Shown here piece after piece: positions 8,029 through 16,431 of a DNA stretch of 64,000 nucleotides. The DNA comes from Plantactinospora soyae (lineage in GTDB: Bacteria; Actinomycetota; Actinomycetes; Mycobacteriales; Micromonosporaceae): assembly GCF_014874095.1 (NCBI RefSeq), contig NZ_JADBEB010000001.1:1116001-1180000 (forward strand), in the 5' to 3' direction. Both the position numbers and the translations under genes were made by a program. The notes below the pieces were generated by a model. It was not told the origin of the DNA and made no database searches. It was given only the letters and a program-made list of their open reading frames with translations. The first letter of the stretch is position 1. Every line of letters begins with the position of its first letter.

Positions 8029-9885
8029 CTATTTCCCGCTGGGCGTACCGGTGACCAGCGGCAGCGAGATCGAGGTACCGGCCAGGTCGACGGTGACCTT
8101 GGTCCCGGTGCCGGTTTCGGCGTCGGTGATGTCGTCGTTGGTTCCGGTCAGCACCATGCCCAGCCGGTGCCCTGCCTTGAACTCGTAGTCCTGCGGCAGC
8201 ATCGACCAGGTGATCTGGTACGACCTACCCGGCGTCAGCGGTGTCGAGTGGCGGAGCGACGTGTGGTTCTGCGCGTCCATAAATCCTCGGGCGACCACCT
8301 GGAAGCCGGATGTCACGGTGTTGTCGGCGGCCCGGACGTAGCAGCTGTCGTCATCGGCCGTGCTCTCGCCGACGCAGTCTTCGCCGTCGATGAGCTTGAG
8401 GCCCTGCCCCATGGGGTCGGCGCCGTGGATGCGGGTGTCTTGGCCGTAGTCGACGAGCATGACGCCCAGGTTGGCGGTCGGCTTGTCCAGCGTTACCCGC
8501 AGGCTCACCGACGGCGTCCCGGACAGCCGCGTTGCGTTCCGCAGCGGTGAAGTCAGGTATGCCAGCCGGTTGGGGTTGGTTGTGCCGGGGTCGCCGGCCA
8601 TCGCGGCCTCGGTCTGCAGGGTGTCGTGGTAGCTGCCGGTGCCGGTCGATGGCGTCCGGACTAGTGAGCCGTCATGCTGCGGTCGCAGGGTCACCGTCCG
8701 CGACGGCGCCGGCCAGTCGGCCTGGGTGGTCCAGCGGTCCGGGCCGAGTTGTACGTCGGCGCGCGGCTGCCGCATGATGTCGTTCGGGACGCCCATCAGT
8801 TCGTGGTCGAACCACTTGTGCAGCGTGTTGACCCACGCGTCGCGGCGGGCCCAGAACGGGTCGAGGTGCCCGTACTGTGTCACCCACACCTTGCGTTGCA
8901 CATCGCGGGGCAGCCCGGCCCACCACGTGGAGAACTGGTCGGCCATCACGTTCCGGTCCTGCAGTCCCACCACTGGGAAGACACTGGCGCGCACGTTGCG
9001 TGCGTTTGACACCGGCCCGGTCCGGTAGTCGAGCTCGTGCCAGTAGGCGTTGTAGTTGCCAGTGGCATCGTCCGAGCCGGCGGTCATGCGCTGGTGCACC
9101 GCCGCGCATTTCTCGTCCGGATCCTCGTCGACCATTGTGGCCAGCCACTCCTGCCCGCCCTTGGTATCCGTGAGGGTGCCGTTCGCGCGCCACAACCCGT
9201 ACCAGTTGCTCGGCGCCGCGAGCGGCACGATCGTCGCCAGCCCTCGCACCCCGGTGCCGGCGACCCCGATGGCGAGCGCTCCCTCACCGGAGTGGCCGAT
9301 CATCCCGGTACGCCCGGTGGTCCAGGTGGCTCTCACCGGGTTGCCCTTGTCGTCGAGGGCCGTCGCCCGGCCGTTCAGCCAGTCGATGACCGCCTTGCCG
9401 CCCAGCACGTCGGACCGACCGCCTGAGGTCGGGCAGCCGTCCGACAACCTGGTGCCGATCATGTCGACGGACACAAACGCGTAGCCGCGCGGCACGAAGT
9501 AGTTGTCGTAGAACAGCGGGAACTTCGTCAGGTTCCCGTCCGCGTCGTAGGTCTTGTGGTCCAGCTCGAAACCGACACCCGGTGCGTCGTAATACGGGCT
9601 TTCGTGCATGATCACCGGGACCTTGAGCCCGAAGTTCGTCTCTTTCGGTCGGATGATGTCCACCCGGACCAGGTCCTTTCTGCCGTCGCCGTCACTGTCG
9701 ACCGGTGACTGCACCCGGACGTGCTCGCGGATGGCGTCCTGGTAGGAGAAAACGGGCTGCGTCAACCCGCCGGAGACTTCGATCGCCGGCTTCGCCGTCG
9801 CGGACGCGGCGGGAGCACCGGCGACCACGAGCACGGTCGCGAGTGCGACCGCGGCGAAGACACCTCGCCGTTTCGAGGTTGACAT
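8029..9885 (-). CDS. Secreted CocE/NonD-family (X-Pro dipeptidyl-peptidase-like) hydrolase
   Basis: 618 aa with a signal peptide at 1-30 (KRRG, hydrophobic core, ASATA). The alpha/beta-hydrolase domain carries a nucleophile elbow GHSGEG (197-202, Ser199), where characterised S15 members usually have GxSYxG. A C-terminal jelly-roll domain of the X-Pro dipeptidyl-peptidase type occupies about 400-618. It is probably an exported peptidase or esterase; the unusual elbow leaves the substrate open. AGAGGGG precedes the ATG. It is one of the few intact genes inside the tRNA-bounded segment and is followed upstream by remnants on the same strand. Confidence 0.88.
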   Translation of the reverse strand: MSTSKRRGVFAAVALATVLVVAGAPAASATAKPAIEVSGGLTQPVFSYQDAIREHVRVQSPVDSDGDGRKDLVRVDIIRPKETNFGLKVPVIMHESPYYDAPGVGFELDHKTYDADGNLTKFPLFYDNYFVPRGYAFVSVDMIGTRLSDGCPTSGGRSDVLGGKAVIDWLNGRATALDDKGNPVRATWTTGRTGMIGHSGEGALAIGVAGTGVRGLATIVPLAAPSNWYGLWRANGTLTDTKGGQEWLATMVDEDPDEKCAAVHQRMTAGSDDATGNYNAYWHELDYRTGPVSNARNVRASVFPVVGLQDRNVMADQFSTWWAGLPRDVQRKVWVTQYGHLDPFWARRDAWVNTLHKWFDHELMGVPNDIMRQPRADVQLGPDRWTTQADWPAPSRTVTLRPQHDGSLVRTPSTGTGSYHDTLQTEAAMAGDPGTTNPNRLAYLTSPLRNATRLSGTPSVSLRVTLDKPTANLGVMLVDYGQDTRIHGADPMGQGLKLIDGEDCVGESTADDDSCYVRAADNTVTSGFQVVARGFMDAQNHTSLRHSTPLTPGRSYQITWSMLPQDYEFKAGHRLGMVLTGTNDDITDAETGTGTKVTVDLAGTSISLPLVTGTPSGK

Positions 9886-9912
9886 GTGTACCCCTCTTTG
9901 TTGGGTCGGAGA

Positions 9913-10290
9913 TCAGGCAGCCGCGCGGCGGATGACGATGTCGTCGAGCCACGTGCGGGCGTAGACCTTGACCTGGTTGTCGAACTCGAGTCAGGGCTTG
10001 TCGAAAGTCCAGGTGAGGGTCAAGACACCCTGACGGGCCTCAGTGGCGTGACCGGACAGCCCGGCGAGGCCCGCCGTGCCCGAGTGCGGAGCACGGTGCC
10101 GATCGTGCTCTGGTCGTCGCCGTCGGCCAGACCGCCGTGTTGGATCACGAGTGTGCCCTGCCGACCGCCCAGCATTGCGTGGATGCGTTCGGAGGCGACA
10201 TAGCCGGCGCCTGTGGCGCCCTGCGCGGTGAGTACCTCGGCGATCCGGTGCCCACCAACGCGCCTCGGTAGGTCTCGCGGATCATGACCT
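9913..10290 (-). pseudogene. DUF3224-family remnant with frameshifts and an internal stop
   Basis: Reading the minus strand, MIRETYRGALVGTG (start near 10285) shifts frame to an AGYVASERIHAMLGGR stretch and IQHGG. It shifts again to GLAGLSGH and TWTFDKP, which ends in TGA at 9991-9993. These pieces follow the order of DUF3224 beta-barrel proteins. After the stop the same frame runs on to an unassigned tail with ARTWLDDIVIRR, ending at 9913. At least two frame changes make this a decayed gene. Confidence 0.6.
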
Positions 10291-10329
10291 GGTCAGCTTC
10301 GGGCCTTCGGCCGGCTCGTCGTAGGGGGA

Positions 10330-10438
10330 CGCTCGACGAGATCGACGGCGTGGTGATGTCGGCGCCTGCGGCTTGTAGGCGGTCCTGTTCGGTTTCGATC
10401 CCGCTCACCGTGTAGGCCAGGATCAGGCCGGCGGCGTG
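10330..10438 (-). pseudogene. VOC (glyoxalase-like) C-terminal remnant
   Basis: A short minus-strand peptide, LILAYTVSGIETEQDRL, then AAGADITTP. It matches the second beta-alpha-beta module of VOC proteins (VxDIxxxxxRLxxAGAxIxxP). No start or complete domain surrounds it. It lies between the GNAT and DUF3224 remnants on the same strand. Confidence 0.5.
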
Positions 10439-11015
10439 TTACTCGCGCTGGTCGGGCGACAGGACCTCGGCGCTGCGGGCGAGCAGGACGATGTCCATCA
10501 CGTCGGCGTGGGTGAGGGCGGTCGGTGGCGGCCCCAGTCTCGTCCACCTCGGACGAACCGATCAGCAGGTGCCGCAGGGTCAGGACCCGTTGGAAGTCCC
10601 GTACGGCACAGAAGGCGATCCCTGGTCCGATGTCGGCGACACTGATTATCAGGCTGCGCCGGTTCTCCACCCGGGCGGCGAGGACGGCCTGTGCCAGCAG
10701 TCGCGAGCCGACGTCACGGCGGCGCCGGTCAAGGTGGACGTGCAGCTCCATCTCGGCCAGAGTCTCCTGTCCCTGGGGGGTGAACAGCCGCAGCGCGGCG
10801 ACACCGTTGACCGTGCCGTCGGGTTCGGCGGCCCGCCAGAACAGTCGGCGGCTGTCCAAACCCGTCGTGGTGCCCGGGGTGTGCACCTGCTCCAGCGTGG
10901 GCAGCGGCTGGCCGAGCAGGTCGTGCGCCAGCGACGCGGCCAGGACGGTGCGCCAGGGCCGAATGTGCTCGGCCGGCATCGAGGACAGCGCGTGGATGGT
11001 GATCGTGTTTGCCAA
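10439..11015 (-). pseudogene. GNAT-like acetyltransferase, 3' part frameshifted
   Basis: TTG start preceded by AAGGAA. The first 165 residues look like a genuine GNAT protein: a beta-strand with EMELHVHL, a pyrophosphate-loop-like RRRRDVGSRLL and a following helix. After RHLLIGSSEVDETGAA the frame becomes arginine-rich shadow sequence. A sensible continuation with DVMDIVLLARSAEVL resumes in another frame and stops at 10439. This is consistent with an indel near 10500-10530. It may retain an N-terminal domain but is probably non-functional. Confidence 0.6.
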
Positions 11016-11081
11016 GGCGATTCCTTCTTGTCCTTCGGTGATCGGTACCTATGGTCATCAGGGAATGCCGATGCGAACGGG

Positions 11082-11945
11082 TCAGTGCGGGGCCGGAACA
11101 GCCTTTTCCGCGGCTCGGCTCACCTGTTCCCAGCCGGCCCAGGTGTCCATGCGCTGCCGGGAGATGTCGAAGGCGAGGTCGTAGACCATGCTGCCCAGCA
11201 ACAGCCGCAGTGGCGGGTCGTCGCTGGCGACAAGCGTCATCACGGCCTCGGCGGCCAGCCGTGGCTCGCTGTCGATCGAGCCTTCCGCCCACTGCTTCTC
11301 CAGTTCCGCACGCAGCGAGTCGTAGACCGGGTCCGGGTTGGTCGCCGTGCTGCTGGTGTAGAGATCGGTCCAGTAGCCACCCGGTTGGACGATGGTGACC
11401 TTGACACCGAACCCGGCAGCCTCGGCGGCAAGTGCCTCGCTCATGCCCTCCAGCGCGAACTTGCTGGCGCTGTAGAGCCCGGTGCTGGGGAAGCCGCCGA
11501 GCGCACCGATGCTGGAGATCTGCACGATGTGCCCGCCGCCCTGGCCCCGCAACTGGGGCAGTACGGCCTGGCTGACCCAGAGCGCACCGAAGAAGTTGAG
11601 GTCCAGTTGAGCGCGGGCCTCGGCTTCGGTGAACTCCTCCACCATCCCGGCGAACAGCGCACCGGCGTTGTTCACCACGATGTCGAGTCGTCCGAAACGC
11701 GCGACCGCCTCGTCGACCGCCGCGAAGACCGCCGCACGGTCGGTGACATCGAGGCGTAGTGCCAGCAGGCGGTCTGGGTACCGGGCAGCGAGGTCATCGA
11801 GCGGCGCGACGTCGCGGGCCGCGCCGACGACCCGGTCACCGACGGCGAGCGCAGCCTCGGTGAACGCGCGGCCGAGACCACGGCTGGCTCCCGTGATGAA
11901 CCAGACCCGGGAGACCTGCGACGTCGTGGCATCCGAGGTAGTCAT
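11082..11945 (-). CDS. SDR-family oxidoreductase
   Basis: 287 aa. The Rossmann motif TGASRGLG lies near residue 20, then NNAG, the catalytic Ser in IVQISSIG and YSASK. The length and C-terminal extension resemble the ketoreductase-like SDRs often paired with TetR regulators. The ATG follows AAGGAGAGAG at good spacing. The gene is divergent from a broken TetR gene, with GAGACG/CGTCTC inverted repeats between them, so it was probably TetR-repressed. If the regulator is dead, expression may now be constitutive. The substrate is unknown. Confidence 0.92.
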   Translation of the reverse strand: MTTSDATTSQVSRVWFITGASRGLGRAFTEAALAVGDRVVGAARDVAPLDDLAARYPDRLLALRLDVTDRAAVFAAVDEAVARFGRLDIVVNNAGALFAGMVEEFTEAEARAQLDLNFFGALWVSQAVLPQLRGQGGGHIVQISSIGALGGFPSTGLYSASKFALEGMSEALAAEAAGFGVKVTIVQPGGYWTDLYTSSTATNPDPVYDSLRAELEKQWAEGSIDSEPRLAAEAVMTLVASDDPPLRLLLGSMVYDLAFDISRQRMDTWAGWEQVSRAAEKAVPAPH

Positions 11946-11963
11946 GAAATCTCTCTCCTTTAT

Positions 11964-11983
11964 GAGACGAACCGGTCCGTCTC
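11964..11983. promoter_or_regulatory. Putative TetR operator
   Basis: GAGACG, 8 nt, CGTCTC, lying 18 bp upstream of the SDR ATG. Related half-sites recur at 12023-12042 (AGACG-aag-CGTCT followed by CGTCTCG), next to the TetR start. This is typical of a shared divergent operator region. Confidence 0.6.
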
Positions 11984-12022
11984 GTTGTAGACGACAGAGT
12001 ACCTCGATAGGGCAGTCCGTCA

Positions 12023-12042
12023 AGACGAAGCGTCTCGTCTCG
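12023..12042. promoter_or_regulatory. Second cluster of TetR-type half-sites
   Basis: AGACG, 3 nt, CGTCT, then an overlapping repeat of CGTCTCG. It resembles the operator at 11964 and lies immediately before the TetR remnant. Confidence 0.5.
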
Positions 12043-12061
12043 TTCTTGCTAGATTGAGCCC

Positions 12062-12658
12062 GTGTCGATGAAGGCCGCCCCGATCCCAACCGTCGCAGCC
12101 AGGCCTCGCGGCGAGCGATCCTCGCCGCCGCCCTCGACCTCGTGGGCGAGATGGGCTACGCGAAGCTCACCATCGAGGGCATCGCCGCTGCGGCTGGAGT
12201 CGGCAAACAGATGATCTACCGCTGGTGGCCGTCGAAGGGCTCCCTGCTCTTCGACGCCTTCCTCCCGCTCGCCGGCGATGGGCAGGATGGTGCGACTGCG
12301 GGCCTACCCGACACCGGCGACCTGGAAACTGATCTGAAGCTGGTCCTGCGGACCACCGTCGCGGAACTGAACGACCCGCGCTACGACCTGCCCATGCGCG
12401 CGGCACACCGAGATCGTCCATGACCCCGCTCTGGCCGCCGACTACGCGAAACGGTTGGATGAGTCGATGCGAGAGCTGAAGAAGGAACGCCTGCGCGCCG
12501 CCCAACTGGCCGAAGACGCCAACCTCGACGTGGCCGTCGACCTGCTGTTCGGCCCCATCCTCAACCGGTGGCTGCAACGCACCGGCCCCCTGACCCCCGA
12601 ATACGCCGGCCAAGTGGTGGAAACCGCACTGGGCGGACTCCGGCCACGGGAACCGTAG
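12062..12658 (+). pseudogene. TetR-family repressor, two frame changes
   Basis: The N-terminal helix (RRSQASRRAILAAALDL) is open only in a frame without a start codon upstream. The GTG/ATG at 12062/12068 are one base out of frame. The HTH continues well (LTIEGIAAAAGVGKQMIYRWW). At about 12405 the frame ends early, while the ligand-binding part resumes one base away as EIVHDPALAADYAKRLDES and runs to 12658. Both lesions must be crossed to give a normal protein of about 195 aa. It is divergent from the intact SDR gene and was presumably its repressor. If the lesions are sequencing errors, the gene would be intact. Confidence 0.75.
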
Positions 12659-12855
12659 GCCTCGGCGTTCACGTGGGCAACGAGGAACGTTCTCCCGCCG
12701 CGACCGCCAACCCCCACCGGTGTCACCGACGAGCGCCGCGCTGACCACACGGACCAACCAGCCGTTGGTCGACAGTCCCTCTTGATTGGCCACCGCCTCG
12801 ACACGTTGCTTGAGATGTGCGGATGGTGGAAAGCCCGGGTGATCTGGTTGTCGTT

Positions 12856-14448
12856 TCAGGGTGTGCCGAACCAGTCGGTGAGTGCTTCTCGCAGTGCGGG
12901 CGCGGCGGTGTCGGTGGGTTCATCGTTGGTTGCGGCCCAGGCGATGTGGCCGTCCGGGCGGATCAGCAGGGCGTCGGCTGGTCGCTGATCGGTTTTGGCG
13001 GTGTGGATGTCGACGCGATGCTGCCAGTCTTGGACGGTCTGGCGGAGGTCTGGGCGGTCGGCGAGGTCGAGGAGGATGGGCCGTGCGGTGCGCATGAGTT
13101 CCGCGATGCTGGTGATGCCCTGGTCGGTGTGCAGGATGAGGTTGGGGGTGAAGGTTCCGGCCAACGCATGGTGGTGGGGGCCGGGCATCGGGTAGCGGAT
13201 GTCGGTGCCGGCGACGAGCGCTCCCATCCGGCGTAGCGGCTGCTCGTCGGCGAGTAGTTCCTGGAAGACTTCCCGGAGCGCTTCGGCGGCCGGGTCGTGC
13301 CCGCGCCGCAGTGCCACCTGGGCCCGGGTGTGCAGCATGGTGCGGGTGCTGGCGAGGCGGCGTTCGTCGTGGTAGGTGTCCAGCAGGCCGGCCGGCGCGT
13401 GGCCGTGGATGTCGGCGGCCAGCTTCCAGGCCAGGTTGACCGCGTCGAGCATGCCGGCGTTGAGTGCCACACCGGTGGCGGGGAACAGGTGCGCCGCATC
13501 ACCGGCCAGGAGGATCCGCCCGTCACGGTATCGCTCGGCCTGCTGAGCCTTGAAGGTGAACCGCGACAACCGAATCGGTTCTCCCACGGGCAGATTCACG
13601 CCGAGCACGCGGCGGATGCTGTCCTGGAGTTCGGACAGAGTCATCGGTATGTCGTCGTCGTATTCGGTGCTCTCGTCTTCGATGGTGTAGAGCGAGATCG
13701 CTTTGGAGGCGGGCGATGAGCCGACGCCGAGGAGACCATGATCGGTCCGGGTGAAACCCGCGCGGATCGTGCCGAACTCGGGGACATCGAGATCGCCGTT
13801 GCCGAGCACGGTCACCGCGTCGGGCAAGGTGACCTGGGCCAGCCGGTTGACCTCCGGATAGGTGGTGCCCGGGAACGGAATGCCAGCCCAGTCACGGACC
13901 CGGCTGCGCGCGCCGTCGCAACCCACGAGGTAGCGGGCGATCACCCGGTACGGCCCGTCCGGGCCCCGCACGTCCACGGTCACCGCGGCGTCGTCCTGGC
14001 TCACCCCGATCACCTCGTGTCCGCGGCGGATGTCGACACCGAGTTCCTCGGCACGTTCGTCGAGCAGCAGCTCAAGCCGCGGTTGCGGCAGCGGCAGGGC
14101 GTGCAGCGGGGGGTCCGCCAGCTGGGTGAAGTCCAGATGCACACCGCCGAACGGGAATCGGGGCGCCGGGACGGGCCCGGTGCAGGCTGCTTCGAATCGT
14201 TCCAGCAAGCCTCGGTAGCGCAGCAACTCGAGGATCTGACCGCCGAGACCACCGGCCTTCGGAGTGTCTCGGCGCTGCGGCTGCCGCTCCAGTACCAGTG
14301 GTCGCACTCCGGCCAGGCGCAGTTCATTGGCCAGCATGAGGCCGGTCGGTCCGGCGCCGACAATGATCACGTCGGCGCCCGTTACTCGCGGCTCACGTCG
14401 CGGTCCTTCGTCGATTTCCAGCGCGACCTCATCGTCGACAACACGCAT
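12856..14448 (-). CDS. FAD-dependent aromatic monooxygenase (PHBH/RdmE-like)
   Basis: 530 aa. The dinucleotide-binding GAGPTG is at 31-36, the DG motif in GCDGARSRVR at 177-186 and the GD motif GDAAH at 316-320, followed by a typical ALNAGMLDAVNLAWKL helix. A thioredoxin-like C-terminal domain (about 400-530) matches the polyketide and phenol hydroxylase subgroup (PgaE, RdmE, MhpA-type). It should hydroxylate an aromatic or polycyclic substrate using NAD(P)H and O2. GGAG precedes the ATG. No polyketide genes are nearby, so a catabolic or resistance role is as likely as biosynthesis. Confidence 0.92.
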   Translation of the reverse strand: MRVVDDEVALEIDEGPRREPRVTGADVIIVGAGPTGLMLANELRLAGVRPLVLERQPQRRDTPKAGGLGGQILELLRYRGLLERFEAACTGPVPAPRFPFGGVHLDFTQLADPPLHALPLPQPRLELLLDERAEELGVDIRRGHEVIGVSQDDAAVTVDVRGPDGPYRVIARYLVGCDGARSRVRDWAGIPFPGTTYPEVNRLAQVTLPDAVTVLGNGDLDVPEFGTIRAGFTRTDHGLLGVGSSPASKAISLYTIEDESTEYDDDIPMTLSELQDSIRRVLGVNLPVGEPIRLSRFTFKAQQAERYRDGRILLAGDAAHLFPATGVALNAGMLDAVNLAWKLAADIHGHAPAGLLDTYHDERRLASTRTMLHTRAQVALRRGHDPAAEALREVFQELLADEQPLRRMGALVAGTDIRYPMPGPHHHALAGTFTPNLILHTDQGITSIAELMRTARPILLDLADRPDLRQTVQDWQHRVDIHTAKTDQRPADALLIRPDGHIAWAATNDEPTDTAAPALREALTDWFGTP

Positions 14449-14728
14449 TCGTTACTCCACTTCCGCAGGTTCCAGCCTGGCTGGTCAGCGACCAGTCTGC
14501 CGCGCGGATCGCCCGAAGATCAACGACAGTCCCCGCAACATGGCATAACCCCCCGCTAATAGATTGAAGGGCCGGAAGCAGCACGTGCTGGCCATAACCG
14601 CGTGGTTATCGGTGCTTGCGCTCTTTGCCGTTGATCGACGTCCACACCCGCAGGGATCATGAAAGCGTCAAACGGGCCCGCACGCCGTGGGCCGCGGGCC
14701 CGAATCCATTCCTCGTGGGGGGCGGCAC

Positions 14729-14854
14729 ATGCAGTTCACACTGATCGGATTGGCGCTCGCGGCGCAGGACCCGGCCGCGAGCGCGGCGTGGTTCGCCGAG
14801 CACTTCGGGTTCAAGGTCGGCGTCGATCTGGGTTGGTACGGCCGGAGCCCTTGA
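14729..14854 (+). pseudogene. Truncated VOC-family protein (41 aa)
   Basis: ATG after a G-rich leader, encoding MQFTLIGLALAAQDPAAS, then AAWFAEHFGFKVGVDLGWYG and a stop. DPAASAAWFAEHFGFKVGVDLGW is the first helix-strand module of VOC proteins. The downstream modules are missing and unrelated sequence follows. It appears to be a 3'-truncated gene, possibly at a recombination joint. Confidence 0.6.
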
Positions 14855-15324
14855 AGTGTCTTGCGGCGGGCAGGCCGGGTCGGCTGACGGTGCCGGGCCG
14901 GCTCAGTAGGCAGGGCTGAGCACCCTGGACCGTACGCCTCGAAGGTGGACTCCTTCCGGTCGTACATCAGGTAGAGCGCGAGCTGGGCCAGGCCGATCTC
15001 GCTGAGCTCGGCCGGCAGGTCCCCATGCGCGGACGCCGGGCCGAGCAGGCACACCCGGTCGACGGTCCCGTCGGGAAAGGTCGGTCGAGAGGGTGCCTAC
15101 TCGGCCCTGGTGTACGTCGTAGCCTCCACGGCCCGCGTCTGCCTGCCGGCCACAGGCGGCCCCACCCGCCGCACCGGAAGATCGCGGTGGGCGCGCAGAA
15201 CGCCGTCACTACGCAAGGTCATCGATAGATGTCAACGCTGCACCCACGCTGGAAATCGAAACCCATGCGAGAAGAAGGCGGGTCACGACAAAGCGAGTTT
15301 CGAGGCCTCGAAGGAGGTCACTCG
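14855..15324. other. Scrambled stretch between VOC and LysR genes
   Basis: No complete gene. On the minus strand near 14930-15075, one frame gives a protein-like peptide (RVCLLGPASAHGDLPAEL, then GLAQLALYLMYDRKESTFE), which I cannot assign. It may be a fragment of a hypothetical gene. The remainder shows nothing convincing. Confidence 0.4.
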
Positions 15325-15565
15325 AATGCGCGCCAAGTCGTCATACCGATGGGACGAGCAACCGCGGTCACGTTTCCACGACCGAAGCCAATGGCGGCAG
15401 CGCAGAAGACGCCCACCTGGGTTTACCGAAGGCGCGTGGACCGAGTTGCGCGGCCGTCGCGACGAAGCTCTGCACCCGTGGCGAGGCCCCGTCCTTACGC
15501 GACAGCAGGACCCACTCGGTGACGGGCGCGTCATGGACGGGTACGAACACCACACCCGGGTGTGA
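15325..15565 (+). other. Short frame with a near-perfect ribosome site, antisense to the LysR 3' end
   Basis: AAGGAGGT lies 7 nt before an ATG; the frame encodes about 79 residues beginning MRAKSSYRWDEQPRSRF. Most of it overlaps the LysR coding sequence in antisense and is arginine-rich, so only the start may be genuine. It may be the 5' end of a gene truncated when the LysR segment was joined here. Confidence 0.25.
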
Positions 15566-16315
15566 GTAGTACTGCAACACGTGCTCGTTCAGCGGGCTGA
15601 GGCACTCGCCGGCAGCCACCTGGGTCAGTATTTCGTGAAACGTCGTGACGAGAGGGGCGTGCGGGATCGGCCGGCCGCTGGGTGTCCTCGCGGGCACCAT
15701 CGCCTCGACCCAATAGTCCGGAACGTTTGGACCGAGATCGACGAACACCCGCCCGCCAAAGTCCTCCATCGACACCGACGCCCGGTTGGCAAGCTCATGC
15801 CCGGTCCACACGGCCAGCACCCGCGCCTCGGTCAGCAGCACCGGCCCCTCGACAAGATCCGGCTCCCGCACCGGCCGCCACAGCAAGGCCAGATCCAGCT
15901 CCCCAGCCCGCAAGGCCGCGAACGGATCACTGAAATGGATCTCGCGCAGCGCCACCTCGCAGCCGGGATGGCGGCTACGGAACAGATCGATGACATCGCG
16001 GATCTCGTGACCAACCGCCCCCATCACACCCAACCGGACGGTACCGCTGACACCCCGCGCCGACTCCGACGCCGCCGCGAGACCCTTCTGGATCGCGTCA
16101 TAGCCGGCCCGCAGATCGTCGCGCAGCTGCTTGCCGACCGAGGTCAGCGTCACCGCCCGGCTCGTACGATCGAACAACGCGGCGCCGATGCGGCGCTCCT
16201 GCGCCTTGATCGCCTGACTCACCCTCGCCTGCGACACATGCAGCCGCTGCGCGGTACGCCCGAAGTGCAACTCCTCGGCGAGCGTCAAAAAAATCTCGAT
16301 GTCGCGAAGCTCCAC
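15368..16315 (-). CDS. LysR-family transcriptional regulator
   Basis: About 315 aa from a GTG (VELRDIEIFL) preceded by GGAGG; an ATG 18 nt upstream (16333) is an alternative. The N-terminal wHTH contains FGRTAQRLHVSQARVSQAIK. The effector domain runs from about 90 with the strand DLALLWRP and ends with PGVVFVPVHDAPVTEWVLL. An extra C-terminal tail of about 20 residues may reflect a changed 3' end. It is divergent from the epoxide-hydrolase remnant, which it probably controlled. A frameshifted copy of its C-terminal part lies at 7.64-7.80 kb. Confidence 0.9.
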   Translation of the reverse strand: MELRDIEIFLTLAEELHFGRTAQRLHVSQARVSQAIKAQERRIGAALFDRTSRAVTLTSVGKQLRDDLRAGYDAIQKGLAAASESARGVSGTVRLGVMGAVGHEIRDVIDLFRSRHPGCEVALREIHFSDPFAALRAGELDLALLWRPVREPDLVEGPVLLTEARVLAVWTGHELANRASVSMEDFGGRVFVDLGPNVPDYWVEAMVPARTPSGRPIPHAPLVTTFHEILTQVAAGECLSPLNEHVLQYYSHPGVVFVPVHDAPVTEWVLLSRKDGASPRVQSFVATAAQLGPRAFGKPRWASSALPPLASVVET

Positions 16316-16339
16316 CCGAACCCCGACCTCCATAACAAC

Positions 16340-16369
16340 CAGATTATTGATCTTAGCACCGCAGATTAT
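16340..16369. promoter_or_regulatory. AT-rich direct repeats in the LysR/epoxide-hydrolase divergent promoter
   Basis: CAGATTAT at 16340 and again at 16362 (22 bp apart) in an unusually AT-rich patch. The position and spacing fit a LysR binding region, but no clean T-N11-A palindrome is seen. Confidence 0.4.
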
Positions 16370-16431
16370 CGGTCGGCTTTCGCGGAGTACCCAGATGGCG
16401 TCATGGTTGCGCCCGCTCAACGGGAGGAACA

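Noticed and set aside
14967-15209. A short minus-strand frame before the LysR gene
   Set aside because: Its translation is Arg/Pro-rich. A better protein-like peptide lies in another frame but is too fragmentary to name.
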